A stretch of DNA of 64,000 nucleotides from Adiantum capillus-veneris. Its lineage: Eukaryota > Streptophyta > Polypodiopsida > Polypodiales > Pteridaceae. A program made the position numbers and the translations under genes. Position 1 is the first letter of the stretch. Each line of letters starts with the position of its first letter. Below the pieces are notes generated by a model. That model was not told where the DNA came from. It did not search any database and saw only the letters and a list, made by a program, of their open reading frames with translations. Positions 45,801-59,136 of the stretch are shown here, one piece after another. The DNA is taken from positions 151,563,741 to 151,627,740 of the forward strand of contig CM043945.1 of NCBI GenBank assembly GCA_014529385.2, in the 5' to 3' direction.

Positions 45801-47964
45801 ACTATGCACGAGGAAGTTATTTCAGACAGTTCTTCCGAGTTAGCTTCACCATGCTTATGCAAACAAAGCACCTACAATGAGTTACCATAGTGAGAACATG
45901 GAAAGGGAACATCACGGAAGCGTAAACTTCCCCTCACTAAATTAGTGCACTACTAATACACTAATGGTAAGGGAGCCAAAATCTATGTAGACCACCATCA
46001 TAAGTGCTATGTTCGAGAGGATTTGGGAAACCCTAAGTCTCATGAACAAGTGCAGTGTAAGGACATGGGTCCTATGGGTAAGGCCGCGGGCATGGCTAGA
46101 CACTCTGTACGCTAGGGGGAGGCTATAAGATAGCACGGTGGGGTGGAGACTAGCACACGCATTACCACTGCCCTTTCACTGGTATCAGAGCTATTCTTTA
46201 GGCAGAGGCTAAAAGCAACTTGCATGTGCGTGCGATGCCCTGCTTCTCTCCCGCGTTCCACAGATAGCGACGTCTCTTTTGTGCAGTCACAGTTTTGTGT
46301 GCGAGCAGCACGCGGACAGACAGCGACAGCCGATTGCGGCCGCCCCAACTATGCCCTCCACGGAGACCAAGTGAGTAGGGGACCCACGAAAGAGAGTATA
46401 AACCAAGTCAACCTACAACCATAGCAACTATGCCCGAGGAAATTATTTCAGACACTTCTTCTTAGTCACCTTCACCATGCTTATTCAAAGAAAGCACCTA
46501 GAATGAGTTACCATAGTGAGAACATGGAGAGGGAACATCACGGAAGCCGAATCTTCCCCTCACTAAACAAGTGCACTACTAATACACTAATGGTAATGGA
46601 GCTAGAATCTATGTAGACCACCATCATAAGTGCTATGTTCGAGAGAATTTGGAAAACCCTAACTGTCATAAACAAGTTTAGTGTGAGGACATGGGTCCTA
46701 TGGGCAACTTCCGCCATCACGGCCGCACAATGTGTAGGCCAGGGGGAGGCTATAAGATAGCACAGTTGGGTGCAGACTAGCACACGCATTACCACCACCC
46801 TTTCACTGGTATCAGAGCTATTATTGGGAAGAGGCTAAAAGCGGCTTGAATGTGCGTGCAATGCCCTGCTTCTATCCCACGTTCCGCAGATAGTGACGTC
46901 TCCACTGTGTAGCAAAAAGAAGACATGCATAGTTTCCTGTGCGAGCAGCGCGTGAACAGACAGCGACAACCGACCGTGGCCGCCCCACATACGCCCTCCA
47001 CAGAGACCAAGTGAGTAGGGGATCCACGAAAAAGAGTGTAAACCAAGTGAACCTAGAACCATAGAAACTAGGCACGAGGAAGTTATTTCAGACACTTCTT
47101 CTCAGTCAGCTTTACCATGCTTATGCAAAGAAAGCACCTAGAATGAGTTACCATAGTGAGAACATATAGAGGGAACATCACGGAAGCCTCAACTTCCCCT
47201 CAATAAACAAGTGCACTACTAAAACACTAATGGTAAGGGAGCCAAAATCTATGTAGACCACCATCATAAGTGCTATGTTCGAGAGGATTTAGGAAACCCT
47301 AAGTCTCATGAACAAGTTTAGTGTAAGGACATGGGTCCTATGGGTAAGGCCGCCAACACAGCCGGATAGTGTGTACACTAGGGGGAGGCTATAAGATAGC
47401 ACGGTTGGGTGGAGACTAGCACACGCATTACCACCGTCCTTTCATTGGTATCTGAGCTTTTTTTGGAAAGAGGCTAAAAGCGGCTTGCATGTGCGTGCGA
47501 CGTCCTGCTTCTCTCCTAGGTTCCGCAGACAACGACGTCTCCGTTGTGCAACAAAAAGAGGACAGACACAGTTGCTTGTGCGAGCATCGCGTGGACAAAC
47601 AGCCGCACAGCCGATCGCGGCTGCCCTACCTACGCCCTCCACAGAGACCAAGTGAGTAGGGGATCCACGAAAGATAGTGTAAACCAAGTGAACCGAGAAC
47701 CATAGCATTTGTGCACCAGGAAGTTATTTCAGACACTTCTTCTTAGTCAGCTTCACCATGCTTATGCAAAGAAAGCACCTAGAATGAGTTACGATAGTGA
47801 GAACATGGAGAGGGAACATCACGGAAGCCTAATCTTCCCCTTACTAAACAAGTGCACTACTAATACACCTAATGGTAAGGGAGCCATAATCTATGTGGAC
47901 CACCATCATAGGTGCTATGTTCGAGAGGATTTGGGAAACCCTAAGTCTCTTCAACAAAGTTCAG

Positions 47965-48586
47965 TGTAAGGACATGGGTCATATGGGCAAGGCCGCCGGC
48001 ACGGCCGCACAATGTGTAGGCTAGGGGGAGGCTATAATATAGCACGGTTGGGTGGAGACTAGCACAGGCATTACCACCGCCCGTTCATTGGTATCAGAGC
48101 TATTATTGGGAAGAGGCTAAAAGAGGCTTGCATGTGCGTGCGACGCCTGATGTCTCTGCTGTCTAGCGAAAAGAAGACAGGCATAGTTTCCTGTGCGAGC
48201 AGCGCATGGACAGACAACCACAACCGACCGCGGCCGCAACTGTGGCCCCCCCACCTACGCCCTCCACAGAGACCAAGTGAGTAGGGCATCCACGAACAGA
48301 GTGTAAACCATGTGAACTTAGAACCATAGCAACTATGCATGAGGATGTTATTTCAGACACTTCTTCTGAGTTAGCTTTACCATGCTTATGCAAAGAAAGC
48401 ACCTAGAATGAGTTACCATACTGAGAACATGGAAAGGGAACATCACGGAAGCGTAAACTTCCCCTCACTAAACAAGTGCACTACTAGTACACTAATGGTA
48501 AGGGAGCCAGAATCTATGTAGACCACCATCATAAGTGCTATGTTCGAGAGGATTTGGGAAACCCTAAGTCTCATGAACAAGTTCAG
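47965..48586 (+). repeat. Array unit with TCTTCAACAAAG flank and leader deletion
   Basis: Preceded by AGTCTCTTCAACAAAGTTCAG and with a shortened leader (GCGACGCCTGATGTCTCTGC). The same pair of features recurs at 52425 (offset 4,460), and the next units (48587 and 53047) share GGCCGAACACTGTGTACGC. Confidence 0.85.
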
Positions 48587-51500
48587 TGTAAGGACATGGG
48601 TCCTATACGTAAGGCCGCGGGCACGGCCGAACACTGTGTACGCTAGGGGGAGGCTATAAGATAGCACGGTTGGGTGGAGACTAGCACACGCATTACCACT
48701 GCCCTTTCACTCATATCAAAGCTATTTTCTGGGAAGAGGCTAAAAGCAACTTGCATGTGCGTGCGACACCCTGCTTCTCTCCTGCGTTCCGTAGATAGGG
48801 ACGTCTCCACTGTGTAGCAAAAAGAAGACATGCATAGTTTCCTGTGCGAGCAATGCGTGGACAAACAGCGACGACAGGCGACCGCGGCCGCCCCACATAC
48901 GCCCTCCACAGAGACCAAGTGAGTAGGGATCCATCAAAGACAGTGTAAACCGAGTAAACCTAGAACCATAGCAACTATGCACGAGGAAGTTATTTCAGAC
49001 ATTTCTTCAGAGTCAGCTTCACCATGCTAATACAAAGAAAGCACCTAGAATGAGTTACTATAGTGAGAACATGGAGAGGGAACATCACAGAAGCTCAAAC
49101 TTCCCCTCACTAAACAAGTGCACTACCAATACACTAATGGTAAGGGAGCCAGAATCTATGTAGACAACATTCATAAGTGCTATGTTCGAGAGGATTTGGG
49201 AAACCCTAAGTCCCATGAACAAGTTTAGTGTAACAACATGGGTCCTATGGGCAAGGCTGCCGGGATGGCACGATAGTGTGTACGCTAGGGGGAGGCTATA
49301 AGATAGCACGGTTGGGTGGAGACTAGCACACGCATTACCACCACCCTTTCACTGGTATCAGAGCTACATTTGGGAAGTGGCTAAAAGCGGCTTGCATGTG
49401 CATGTGACGTCCTGCTTCTCTCCCACGTTGCGCAAACAACTACGTCTCTGCTGTGCAGCAAAAGGAAGATAGGCACAGTTTCCTGTGCGAGGAGCACGTG
49501 GACAGACAGCGACAGCCAACCGCGGCCCCCCCACCTACGCCCTCCATAGAGACCAAGTGAGTAGGGGATCCACGAAAGAGACTGTAAACCAATTGAACCT
49601 AGAACGATAGCAACTATGCACGAGGAAGTTATTTCAGACACTTCTTCTGAGTCAGCTTCACCATGCGTATGCAAATAAAAGCACCTAGAATGAGTTACCA
49701 TAGTGAGAACATGGAGAGGGAATATCACAGAAGCCTAAACTTCCTCTCACTAAACAAGTGCACTACTAATACACTAATGGTAAGGGAGCCAGAATCTATG
49801 TAGACCACCATCATAAGTGCAATGTTTGAGAGGATTTGGGAAACCCGAAGTCTCATGAACAAGTTTAGTGTAAGGACATGGGTCTTATGGGCAAGGCAGC
49901 CGGCACGGTCGGATAGTGTGTATGCTAGGGTGAGGCTATAAGATAGCATGGTTGGGTGGAGATTAGCACACACACTAATACCGCCCTTTCACTGGTATTA
50001 GAGCTATTTTTGGGAAGAGGCTAAGAGCGGTTTGTATGTGTGTGCGACGCCCTGCTTCTCTCCCACGTTTCGTTGACAGCGACGTCTCCGCTGTGCAGCA
50101 AAAAGAAGACAGGCAAAGTTTCATGTGCGAGCAGCGCATGGACAGACAACGACAGCGGACCGCGGCCACCCAACTACACCCTCCACAGAGACCAAGTGAG
50201 TAGGGGATCCACGAAAGAGAGTGTAAACCAAGTGAACCTAGAACCATACCAACTATGCACGAGGAAGTTATTGCAGACATTTCTTCTGAGTCAGCTTCAC
50301 CATGCTTATGCAAAGAAAGCACCTAGAATGAGTTACCATAGTGAGAACATGGAGAGGGAACATCACGGAAGCCGAAAGTTCCCCTCAGTAAACAAGAGCA
50401 CTACTAATACAGTAATTGTAAGGGAACAAAAATCTATGTAGACCACCATCATAAGTGCTATGTTCGAGAGGATTTGGGAAACCCTAAGTCTCATGAACAA
50501 GTTCAGTGTAAGGACATGGGTCCTATGGGCAAGGCCGCGGGCATGGCCGGACATGTATACACTAGGGGGAGGCTATAAGATAGCACGGTTGGGTGGAGGC
50601 TAGCGCACGCAGTAACACCGCCCTTTACTGATATCAGAGCTATTTTCGGGAAGAGGCTAAAAGCGGCTTGCATGTGCGTGCGATGCCCTGTTTCTCTCCC
50701 ACGTTCCGCAGAGAGCAACGTCTCCGTTGTGCAGCAAAAGGAAGATAGGCACAGTTTCTTGTGCGAGCAGCGCGTGGACAGACAATGACAGCTGACCGCG
50801 GCCGCACCACCTACGCGCTCCACAGAGACCAAGTGAGTAGGTGATCCACGAAAGAGAGTCTTAACCAAGTGAACCTAGAACCATAGCAACTATGCACTAG
50901 GAAATTATTTTAGACACTTGTTCTTAGTCAACTTCACCATGCTTATGCAAATAAAGCACGTGGAATGCGTTACCATAGTGAGAACATGGAGAGGGAACAT
51001 CATCGAAGCCTAATCTTCCCCTCACTAAACAAGTGCATCACTAAAACACTAATGGTAAGGGAGCCAGAATCTTTGTAGACCACCATCATAAGTGCTATGT
51101 TCGAGAGGATTTGGTAAACCCTAAGTCTCATGAACAAGTTCGGTGTAAGGACATGGGTCCTATGGGCAAGGCTGCCGGCACGGCCGGACAGTGTGTAGGC
51201 TAGGGGGAGGCTATAAGATAGCACGGTTGGGTGGAGACTAGCACACGCATTACCACCACCCTTTAACTGGTATCAGAGCTATTATTGGAAAGAAGCTAAA
51301 AGTGGCTTGCATGTGAGTGCGACGCCCTGCTTCTCTCGCACATTCCGCAGACAGCGACGTCTCCGTTGTGTAGCAAAAAGAAGACAGGCATCGTTTCCTG
51401 TGCAAGCAGCACGTGGACAGACAAGGACAGTCGACCGCGGCCGCCCCACCTACTGCCTCCACAGAGACCAAGTGAGTATGGGATCCACGAAAGAGAGTCT

Positions 51501-54500
51501 AAAGCAAGTGAACCTAGCACCATAGCAAATATGCACGAGGAAGTTATTTCAGACACTTCTTCTTAGTCAGCTTCACCATGCTTATGCAAAGAAAGCACCT
51601 AGAAGCAGTTACCATAGGGAGAACATGGAGAGGGAACATCACTGAAGCCTAATCTTCCCGTCACTAAACAAGTGCACTACTAATACACTAATGGTAAGGG
51701 AGCCAGAATCTATGTAGACAACCATCATAAGTGCTATGTTCGAGAGGATTTGGGAAACCCTAAGTCTCATGAAAAAGTTCAGTGTAAGGACATGGGTCCT
51801 ATGGGCAAGGCCGTCGGCATGGCCGAACAGTGTGTACGCTAGGGGGAGGCTATAATATAGCACGGTTGGGTGGAGATTAGCACACGCATTACCACCGTCC
51901 TTTCATTGGTATCAGAGCTATTTTTGGGAAGAGGCTAAAAGCGGCTTGCATGTGCGTGCGACGTCCTGCTTCTCTCCCAGGTTCTGCAGACAACGACGTC
52001 TCCGTTGTGCAACAAAAAGAGGACAGACCGAGTTTCTTGTGCGAGCAGCGCGTGGAGAAACAGCCGCACAGCCGATCGCGGCCGCCCCACCTACGCCCTC
52101 CACAGAGACCAAGTGAGTAGGGGATCCACGAAAGAGAGTGTAAACAAAGTGAACCGAGAACCATAGCATTTATGGACGAGGAAGTTATTTCAGACACTTC
52201 TTCTTAGTCAGCTTCACCATGCTTATGCAAAGAAAGCACCTAGAATGAGTTACCATAGTGAGAACATGGAGAGGGAACATCACGGAAGCCGAAAGTTCCC
52301 CTCAGTAAACAAGAGCACTACTAATACAGTAATTGTAAGGGAACAAAAATCTATGTAGACCACCATCATAAGTGCTATGTTCGAGAGGATTTGGGAAACC
52401 CTAAGTCTCTTCAACAAAGTTCAGTGTAAGGACATGGGTCGTATGGGCAAGGCTGCCGGCACGGCTGCACAATGTGTAGGCTAGGGGGAGGCTATAATAT
52501 AGCACGGTTTGGTGGAGACTAGCACATGCAGTACCACCGCTCGTTCATTGGTATCGGAGCTATTATTGGGAAGAGGCTAAAAGCGGCATGCATGTGCGTG
52601 CGACGCCCGACGTCTCCACTGTCTAGTGAAAAGAAGACATGCATAGTTTCCTGTGTGAGCAGCGCGTTCACAGATAACCACAACGGACCCCGGCCGCGAC
52701 CGCGGCTTCCCCACCTACACCCTCCACGGAGACCAAGTGAGTAGGGCATCCACGAACATAGTGTAAAACAAGTGAACCTAGAACCATAGCAACTATGCAC
52801 GAGGATGTTATTTCAGACACTTCTTCTGAGTTAGCTTTACCATGCTTATGCAAAGAAAGCACCTAGAATGAGTTACCATAGTGAGAACATGGAAAGGGAA
52901 CATCACGGAAGCGTAAACTTCCCCTCACTAAACAAGTGCACTACTAGTACACTAATGGTAAGGGAGCCAGAATCTATGTAGACCACCATCGTAAGTGCTA
53001 TGTTCGAGAGGATTTGGGAAACCCTAAGTCTCATGAACAAGTTCAGTGTAAGGACATGCATCCTATAGGTAAGGCCGCGGGCACGGCCGAACACTGTGTA
53101 CGCTAGGGGGAGGCTATAAGATAGCACAATTGGGTGGAGACTAGCACACGCATTACCATTGCCGTTTCACTCGTATCAGAGCTATTTTTTGGGAAGAGGC
53201 TAAAAGCAACTTGCATGTGCATGCGACGCCCTGCTTCTCTCCCGCGTTCCACAGATAGGGACGTCTCCGTTGTGCAGTCACAGTTTCCTGTGCGAGCAAC
53301 ACGTGGACAGACAACGACAGCTGACCGCGGCCGCCCCAACTACGCTTTCCACGGAGACCAAGTGACTAGGGGATCCACGAAAGAGAGTATAAACCAAGTC
53401 AACCTAGAACCATAGCAACTATGCACGAGGAAGTTATTTCAGACACTTCTTCTTAGTCAACTTCACCATACTTATTCAAAGAAAGCACCTAGAATGAGTT
53501 ACCATAGTGAGAATATGGAGAGGGAACATCACGGAAGCCCAATCTTCCCCTCACTAAACAAGTGCACTACTAATACACTAATGGTAAGGGAACCAGAATC
53601 TATGTAGACCACCATCATAAGTGCTATGTTCGAGAGGATTTGGGAAACCCTAAGTCCCATGAACAAGGTTAGTGTGAGGACATGGGTTCTATGGGCAAGG
53701 TCGCTGGCACGGCCGCACAATGTGTAGGCTAGAGGGAGGCTATAAGATAGCACAGTTGGGTGCAGACTAGCACAAGCATTACCACCCCCCTTTCACTGGT
53801 ATCAGAGCTATTATTGGGAAGAGGCTAAAAGCGGCTTGAATGTGCGTGCGATGCCCTACTTCTCTCCCATGTTCCACAGATAGCGACGTCTCCATTATGT
53901 AGCAAAAAGAAGAGAGGCATAGTTTCTTGTGCGAGCTGCACGTGGACAGACTTCGACCACCGACCGCGGCCATCGCACCTACGCCCTCCATAGAGACCAA
54001 GTGAGTAGGGGATCCACGAAAGAGAGTGTAAACCAAGTGAACCTAGAACCATAGAAACTATGGACGAGGAAGTTATTTCAGACACTTCTTCTAAGTCAGC
54101 TTTACCATGGTTATGCAAAGAAAGCACCTAGAATGAGTTACGATAGTGAGAACATGGAGAGCGAACATCACGGAAGCCTAAACTTCCCCTCACTAAACAA
54201 GTGCACTACTAATACACTAATGGTAAGGGAGCCAGAATCTATGTAGACCACCATCATAAGTGCTATGTTTGAGAGGATTTAGGAAACCCTAAGTCTCATG
54301 AACAAGTCCAGTGTAAGGACATGGGTCCTATGGTTAAGGCCGCCGGCACGGCTGGACAATGTGTGCGCTAGGGGGAGGCTATAAGATAGCACGGTTGGGT
54401 GGAGACTAGCACACGCATTACCACCACCCTTTCACTAGTATCACATCTTTTTTTGGGAAGGGGCTAAAAGCGGCTTGCATGTGCATGCAACTCCTTGCTT

Positions 54501-56563
54501 CTTTCCCACGTTCCGTAGACAATGACGTCTCCGTTGTGTAGCAAAAAGCAGATAGACACAGTTTCCTGTGCGAGCAACGCCTGTATAGACAACGACAGCC
54601 GACCGCGGCCACCCCACCTACGCCCTCCACAAGGACCAAATGAGTAGGGGATCCACGAAAGAGAGAGTATACCAAGTGAACCTAGAACCATAGAAACTAT
54701 GCACGAGGAAGTTATTTTAGACACTTCTTTTTAGTCAGCTTCACCATGCTTATGCAAATAAAGCACCTAGAATGAGTTTCCATAGTGAGAATATGGAGAG
54801 GGAACATCAGGGAAGCCTAAACTTCCCCTCACTAAACAAGTGCACTGCTAATACACTAATGGTAACGGATCCATAATCTAGCTAGACCACCGTCATAAGT
54901 GCTATGTTCGAGAGGATTTGGGAAACCCTAAGTCTCATGAACAAGTTCAGTGTAAGGACATGGGTCGTATGGGCAAGGCCGCCGGCACGGCTGGACAATG
55001 TGTAGGCTAGGGGGAGGCTATAAGATAGAACGGTTGGGTGGAGACTAGCACACGCATTACCACCGCCCTTTCACTGGTATCAGAGCTATTATTGGGAAGA
55101 GGCTAAAAGCGGCTTGCATGTGTGTGCGACGCCCTGCTTCTCTCCCACGTTCCGCAGACAGCGACGTCTCTGCTGTGTAGCAAAAAGAAGACAGGCTTAG
55201 TTTCCTGTGCCAGTAGCGCGTGGACAAACAGTGACAACCGACCGCGGCGGTCCCACCTATGCCCTTGAAAGAGACCAAGTGAGTAGGGGATCCATGAAAG
55301 AGAGTGTAGACCAAGTGAACCTAGAAGCATAGCAACTATGCACGATGAAGTTATTTTAGACACTTCTTCAGAGGCAGCTTTACCATGCTTATGCAAAGAA
55401 AGCACCTAGAATTAGTTACCATAGTGAGAACATGGAGAGGGAACATCACGGAAGCCTAAACTTCCCCTCACTAAACAAGTGCACTGCTAATATACTAATG
55501 GTAAGGGAGCCAGAATCTATGTAGACCACCATCATAAGTGCTATGTTCGAGAGGATTTGGGAAACCCTAAGTCTCATGAACAAGTTCAGTGTAAGGACAT
55601 GGGTCCTATGGGCAAGGCCATCGGCATGGCCGGACAGTTTGTACGCTAGGGGGAGGCTATAAGATATCACGGTTGGGTGGAGACTAGCACACGCATTACC
55701 ACCGCCCTTTCACTGGTATCAGAGCTATTTTTGGGAAGAGGCTAAAAGCGGCTTGGATGTGCCTGTGACGCTCTGCTTCTCTCCCACGTTCCGCAGACAA
55801 CGACGTCTCCGTTGTGCAGCAAAAAGAAGACAGGCACAGTTTCCTGTGCGAGCAGCGCATGGACAGACAGCGCGTGGACAGACATCGATAGCCGACCTCG
55901 GCCGCCCCACCTACGTCCTCCACAGAGACCAAGTGAGTAGGGGATCCACGAAAGAGAGTATAAACCAAGTGAACCTAGAACCATAGCAACAATGCACGAG
56001 GACGTTATTTCAGACACTTCTTCTGAGTTAGCTTCACCATTCTGATGCAAAGAAAGCACGTAAAATGAGTTACCATAGTGAGAACATGGAGAGGGAACAT
56101 CACGGAAGCCCAATCTTCCCCTCACTAAACAAGTGCACTACTAATACACTAATGGTAAGGGAGCCAGAATCTATGTAGACCACCATCATAAGTACTATGT
56201 TCGAGAGGATTTGGGAAACCCTAAGTCTGATGAACAAGTTCAGTATAAGGACATGGGTCCTATGGGTAAGGCCGCCGACACAACCGGACAGTGTGTAGGC
56301 TAGAGGGAAGCTATAAGATAGCACGGTTGGGTGGAAACTAGAACACGCATTACCACCGCCCTTTCACTGGTATCAGGGCTATTTTTGGGAAGAGGCTAAA
56401 AGCGGCTTGCATGTGGGTGCGACGCTTTGCTTCTCTCCCACGTTTCGTAGATAGCGACGTCTCTGGTATGCAGCAAAAAGAAGATAGGCATAGTTTCCTG
56501 TGCGAGTAGCGCGTGGGCGGATAGCGATAGCCGACCGCGGCCGCCCCACCTACACTCTTCACA

Positions 56564-57129
56564 ACGCACGACGAAGGCGGGCGACCAAGGCAAACTTGAC
56601 CGGCAACTCGACGGCACCGAGGCTCCGAAGGCTTACATTGGCGCCGATGGCTGCGCACGTAGGAAGGCGCGCTTATCCCTTGCATGAAGGAGGGATGAAC
56701 CTACCCCATGAGGTTAAGAGGCCAATACTTTACCATCAAGCTATTGGCACTTTGTTGTGTATAACAAGGAAAGATAGTCTACTTGTTTTGAAAAGAAAAC
56801 TAGAAGGAAATGGAAAGCTTCAAACTTCAAGGAAGTAATTTTACCCTTCCTTTTCACTTCTTGGAGGAAGGCAAGTTTTCCTCAAAAAATTCTTTTTTTC
56901 TCAAGGAGGTAGCTTCAAAGTGAAGAAAAGCCTTCACAAAAATGATGAGTTTTTGTGAAGAATCATCAAAGGTGTTCTTACAACGAATGACAAGTGAAGC
57001 GCTCAAATTCCCGCAAGGTAAGGTTCGTATGCAACGCAAATCGCGGAGCATACAAAACACAAAGACTTCAATTTCTCAAGGTACAACTTGTCGTTTTGTT
57101 TCTTCTCTTTGCATTAGTATGTGTTTACC
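56564..57129 (+). other. Chromovirus 5' leader beyond the array homology
   Basis: Sequence unique to the element, not found in the array units. Up to about 56563 the leader matches the units. After that (AACGCACGACGAAGG...) it diverges, marking the internal breakpoint of the amplified segment. Confidence 0.7.
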
Positions 57130-58317
57130 ATGGCCAGTGATGATATCCTACCTACACACATGTTTGATTTTGAGCACCTAGGTCAAAATCAGGGCACCAC
57201 GAGTGCTGCTGACACTAATATGCATGATGATGATGATCTACAAAATCATGGGCTTGTAGATATGGCTTCTTTCAAGACTTTGGAACATCGCCAAAGCGTA
57301 CTTGAAAGCAACCTCTCTGCACTCAATGCAAATGTTTCCAATCTTACGGAGTTACTTGTGAAATTTATGAATTCACAGACGACTCAAGGAGCCACAAGTG
57401 GCACGGTTTAAGGGAACCAAGCTCGCACGACTCAAGGAGTCCTAGAGACAAGTGTTGTAGAAGATGCAGAAGGTAGAAATGCATTACTTAAGAATATCAC
57501 CATTCCTGAGTTTCACAGGGAAGAGCGTGATTGTAACAAGGATGCGGTGAATATGTTCTTACACAAATGGAGTGATATTTATAGATTGAGACACACCGCG
57601 GATATAAAGACGGCTATGGAAACAAATCTACCTCTTAAAGGCAAGGCCTATAAGTGGTGGATGACATTTCCAATAGATGCTCGTCCTCTGTCTTGGGCTA
57701 CGTTTCAAGCTTCTTTCTTCAAAGAGTTTTTGGACTCCAATGAAGAAGATAAGAATTGGTTAGCATGGGATGCATGCCGCATGTCTGGACTCTCTCTCAC
57801 ACAGTACCTTTCGAAGTATCGGGAAATCATATTAAAATTAGAAGATCTAGATGAATTTCAAAAGATATGGGGTTTTAATAAGGATCTTGACAAAGACTAT
57901 CGTCTTCATGTCAAGACCCAACATCCAAAAAATTTGGAAGAAGCCATTAGTCATGCGCAAAGATATGATGATGACCAAAGAGGAAAGGAAATGTTCCCTA
58001 CTTTAAGAATACTTTTGCTAAGAGCAATGTGGCTAAGAGACAATGGCGAGGTAGATCTCCTACATGTTCCAAGAGGAATAAGAGACAATCTACCTCTCCA
58101 CGCCCACAAGAGACTAAGAAGCCTAAACAATCACGAGATACTCCACGTGGGTCTCTCAGCACTGCTGATTTTGAGCGTGCAAAGAAACACAATTTGTGTT
58201 TTAGATGTCTTTCAGACCAACATAACAAGAAAAATTGTCCTCTTTTGCAAGGCAAAGAAAAGGCCATGCACACGGTGCAACACCTCACATTAGATTCATC
58301 TCCTAATTCAATGCTGT
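57130..58317 (+). pseudogene. Chromovirus Gag with zinc knuckle
   Basis: ATG at 57130 starts MASDDILPTHMFDFEHLGQN, followed by a predicted coiled coil (LEHRQSVLESNLSALNANVS). A stop is near 57409. The Gag domain (57547-58020) contains NMFLHKWSDIYRLRHTAD, LPLKGKAYKWWMTFP and DACRMSGLSLTQYLSKYREI. After a frameshift near 58025 comes a basic stretch and the CX2CX4HX4C knuckle CFRCLSDQHNKKNC at 58197-58238, ending at a stop near 58317. Confidence 0.88.
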
Positions 58318-58330
58318 AGAGGTTCTTCAT

Positions 58331-59136
58331 ATGGAAGAAAAGCACAAGTGTTGTGTGCCTGCTTCAATGTGGGAACCCACCTTTGGCCCCCATGATTTGA
58401 TTTGCATGTATGGCGCTATTAATGGACAGCGTGTTCGTATTTTAGTGGATGATGGTGCAACTCATAACTTCTTAAACTATAAGCTAGTCAAGACATTGCA
58501 GCTTACACAGACTCCCTACTCTCACAAGTATGTGGTGGAGCATATGTTTGGGAATGATAAAGAAGTACGGGACACGGCAGTTCAAGGGGTTGAGCTTATT
58601 GTTCAAGATCATACGATGACCCTTGACTTCCAAGTTATGAACTTGGACCGTGTTGTTGTAGTTTTAGGATGGGAGTGGCTGCATGGTTTAGGAAACACAT
58701 TGCACACTAGTTATGAACACAACTCCTTATCCTTTATGGCCAATGGTAAACATGTGCTTTTGCTTGGTGAGAAAACTATACCATCTGCACTTCTTATATG
58801 TACAACCGAGCTTTTTATTTTGCAGAAAGCAAATTTAATAGATGAAGTCTTTTTGTGTTACTACTTGTCTCCAAGTCTTGTGAATTCTCAAGAGCAAAGT
58901 GCGGTGAATTCTAGTAATGGTATGCAAAGTGCAATGGATTCTAGTAATGGTATGCAAAGTGCAATGAATTCTAATGATATGCAAAGTGCAATGAATTCTA
59001 CTGATAAAAAAAGTGTTAACAAATCTAACGAGCAAAGTGCTCTCAATTTTAATTCTATAGAGCAACGTGCAACTGTTGTAAAACAAACATTACAGGAATT
59101 ACAAGATTCTCCATCGCAACATAACTCTAGTTTAAT
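58331..59136 (+). pseudogene. Chromovirus protease with mini-repeat linker
   Basis: The frame 58331-59248 includes INGQRVRILVDDGATHNFLN, a retropepsin active site in DDGA form at about 58440-58475, then VVVVLGWEWLHGLGN. From about 58895 to 59040 a short repeat appears: NSSNGMQSAM twice, then NSNDMQSAM and NSTDKKS. It forms a Ser/Asn-rich linker before the reverse transcriptase. Confidence 0.85.

Larger units (their letters stand above)
37603..56563 (+). repeat. Retrotransposon-derived tandem array, ~638-bp unit, 31 LTR copies
   Basis: LTR starts at 37644, 38282, 38651, 39283, 39921, 40553, 41191, 41831, 42470, 42887, 43527, 44165, 44814, 45443, 46055, 46682, 47322, 47965, 48587, 49229, 49869, 50507, 51144, 51783, 52425, 53047, 53673, 54312, 54951, 55590 and 56244. 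Spacing is mostly 637-643 bp, with shorter (369, 417, 612-629) and longer (649, 654) units. Each unit has a 123-bp LTR (TG...CTTTCA) with CTATAAGATAG, then the primer site TGGTATCAGAGCTATTTT. About 195 bp of leader shared with the chromovirus at the right edge follow, then about 318 bp of unknown origin ending in TTCAG. There are no proteins of retrotransposon type within the array. Confidence 0.93.

Noticed and set aside
37603-56563. CRISPR-like or gene-cluster interpretation of the repeat array
   Set aside because: Units are about 640 bp, contiguous, LTR- and primer-site-bearing, in a plant retrotransposon setting. There are no short spacers and no cas genes.
37785-56685. A tandem family of small antisense genes in the array
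   Set aside because: Frames vary in start, length and frame between units and lack any known domain. The periodicity comes from the DNA repeat itself.
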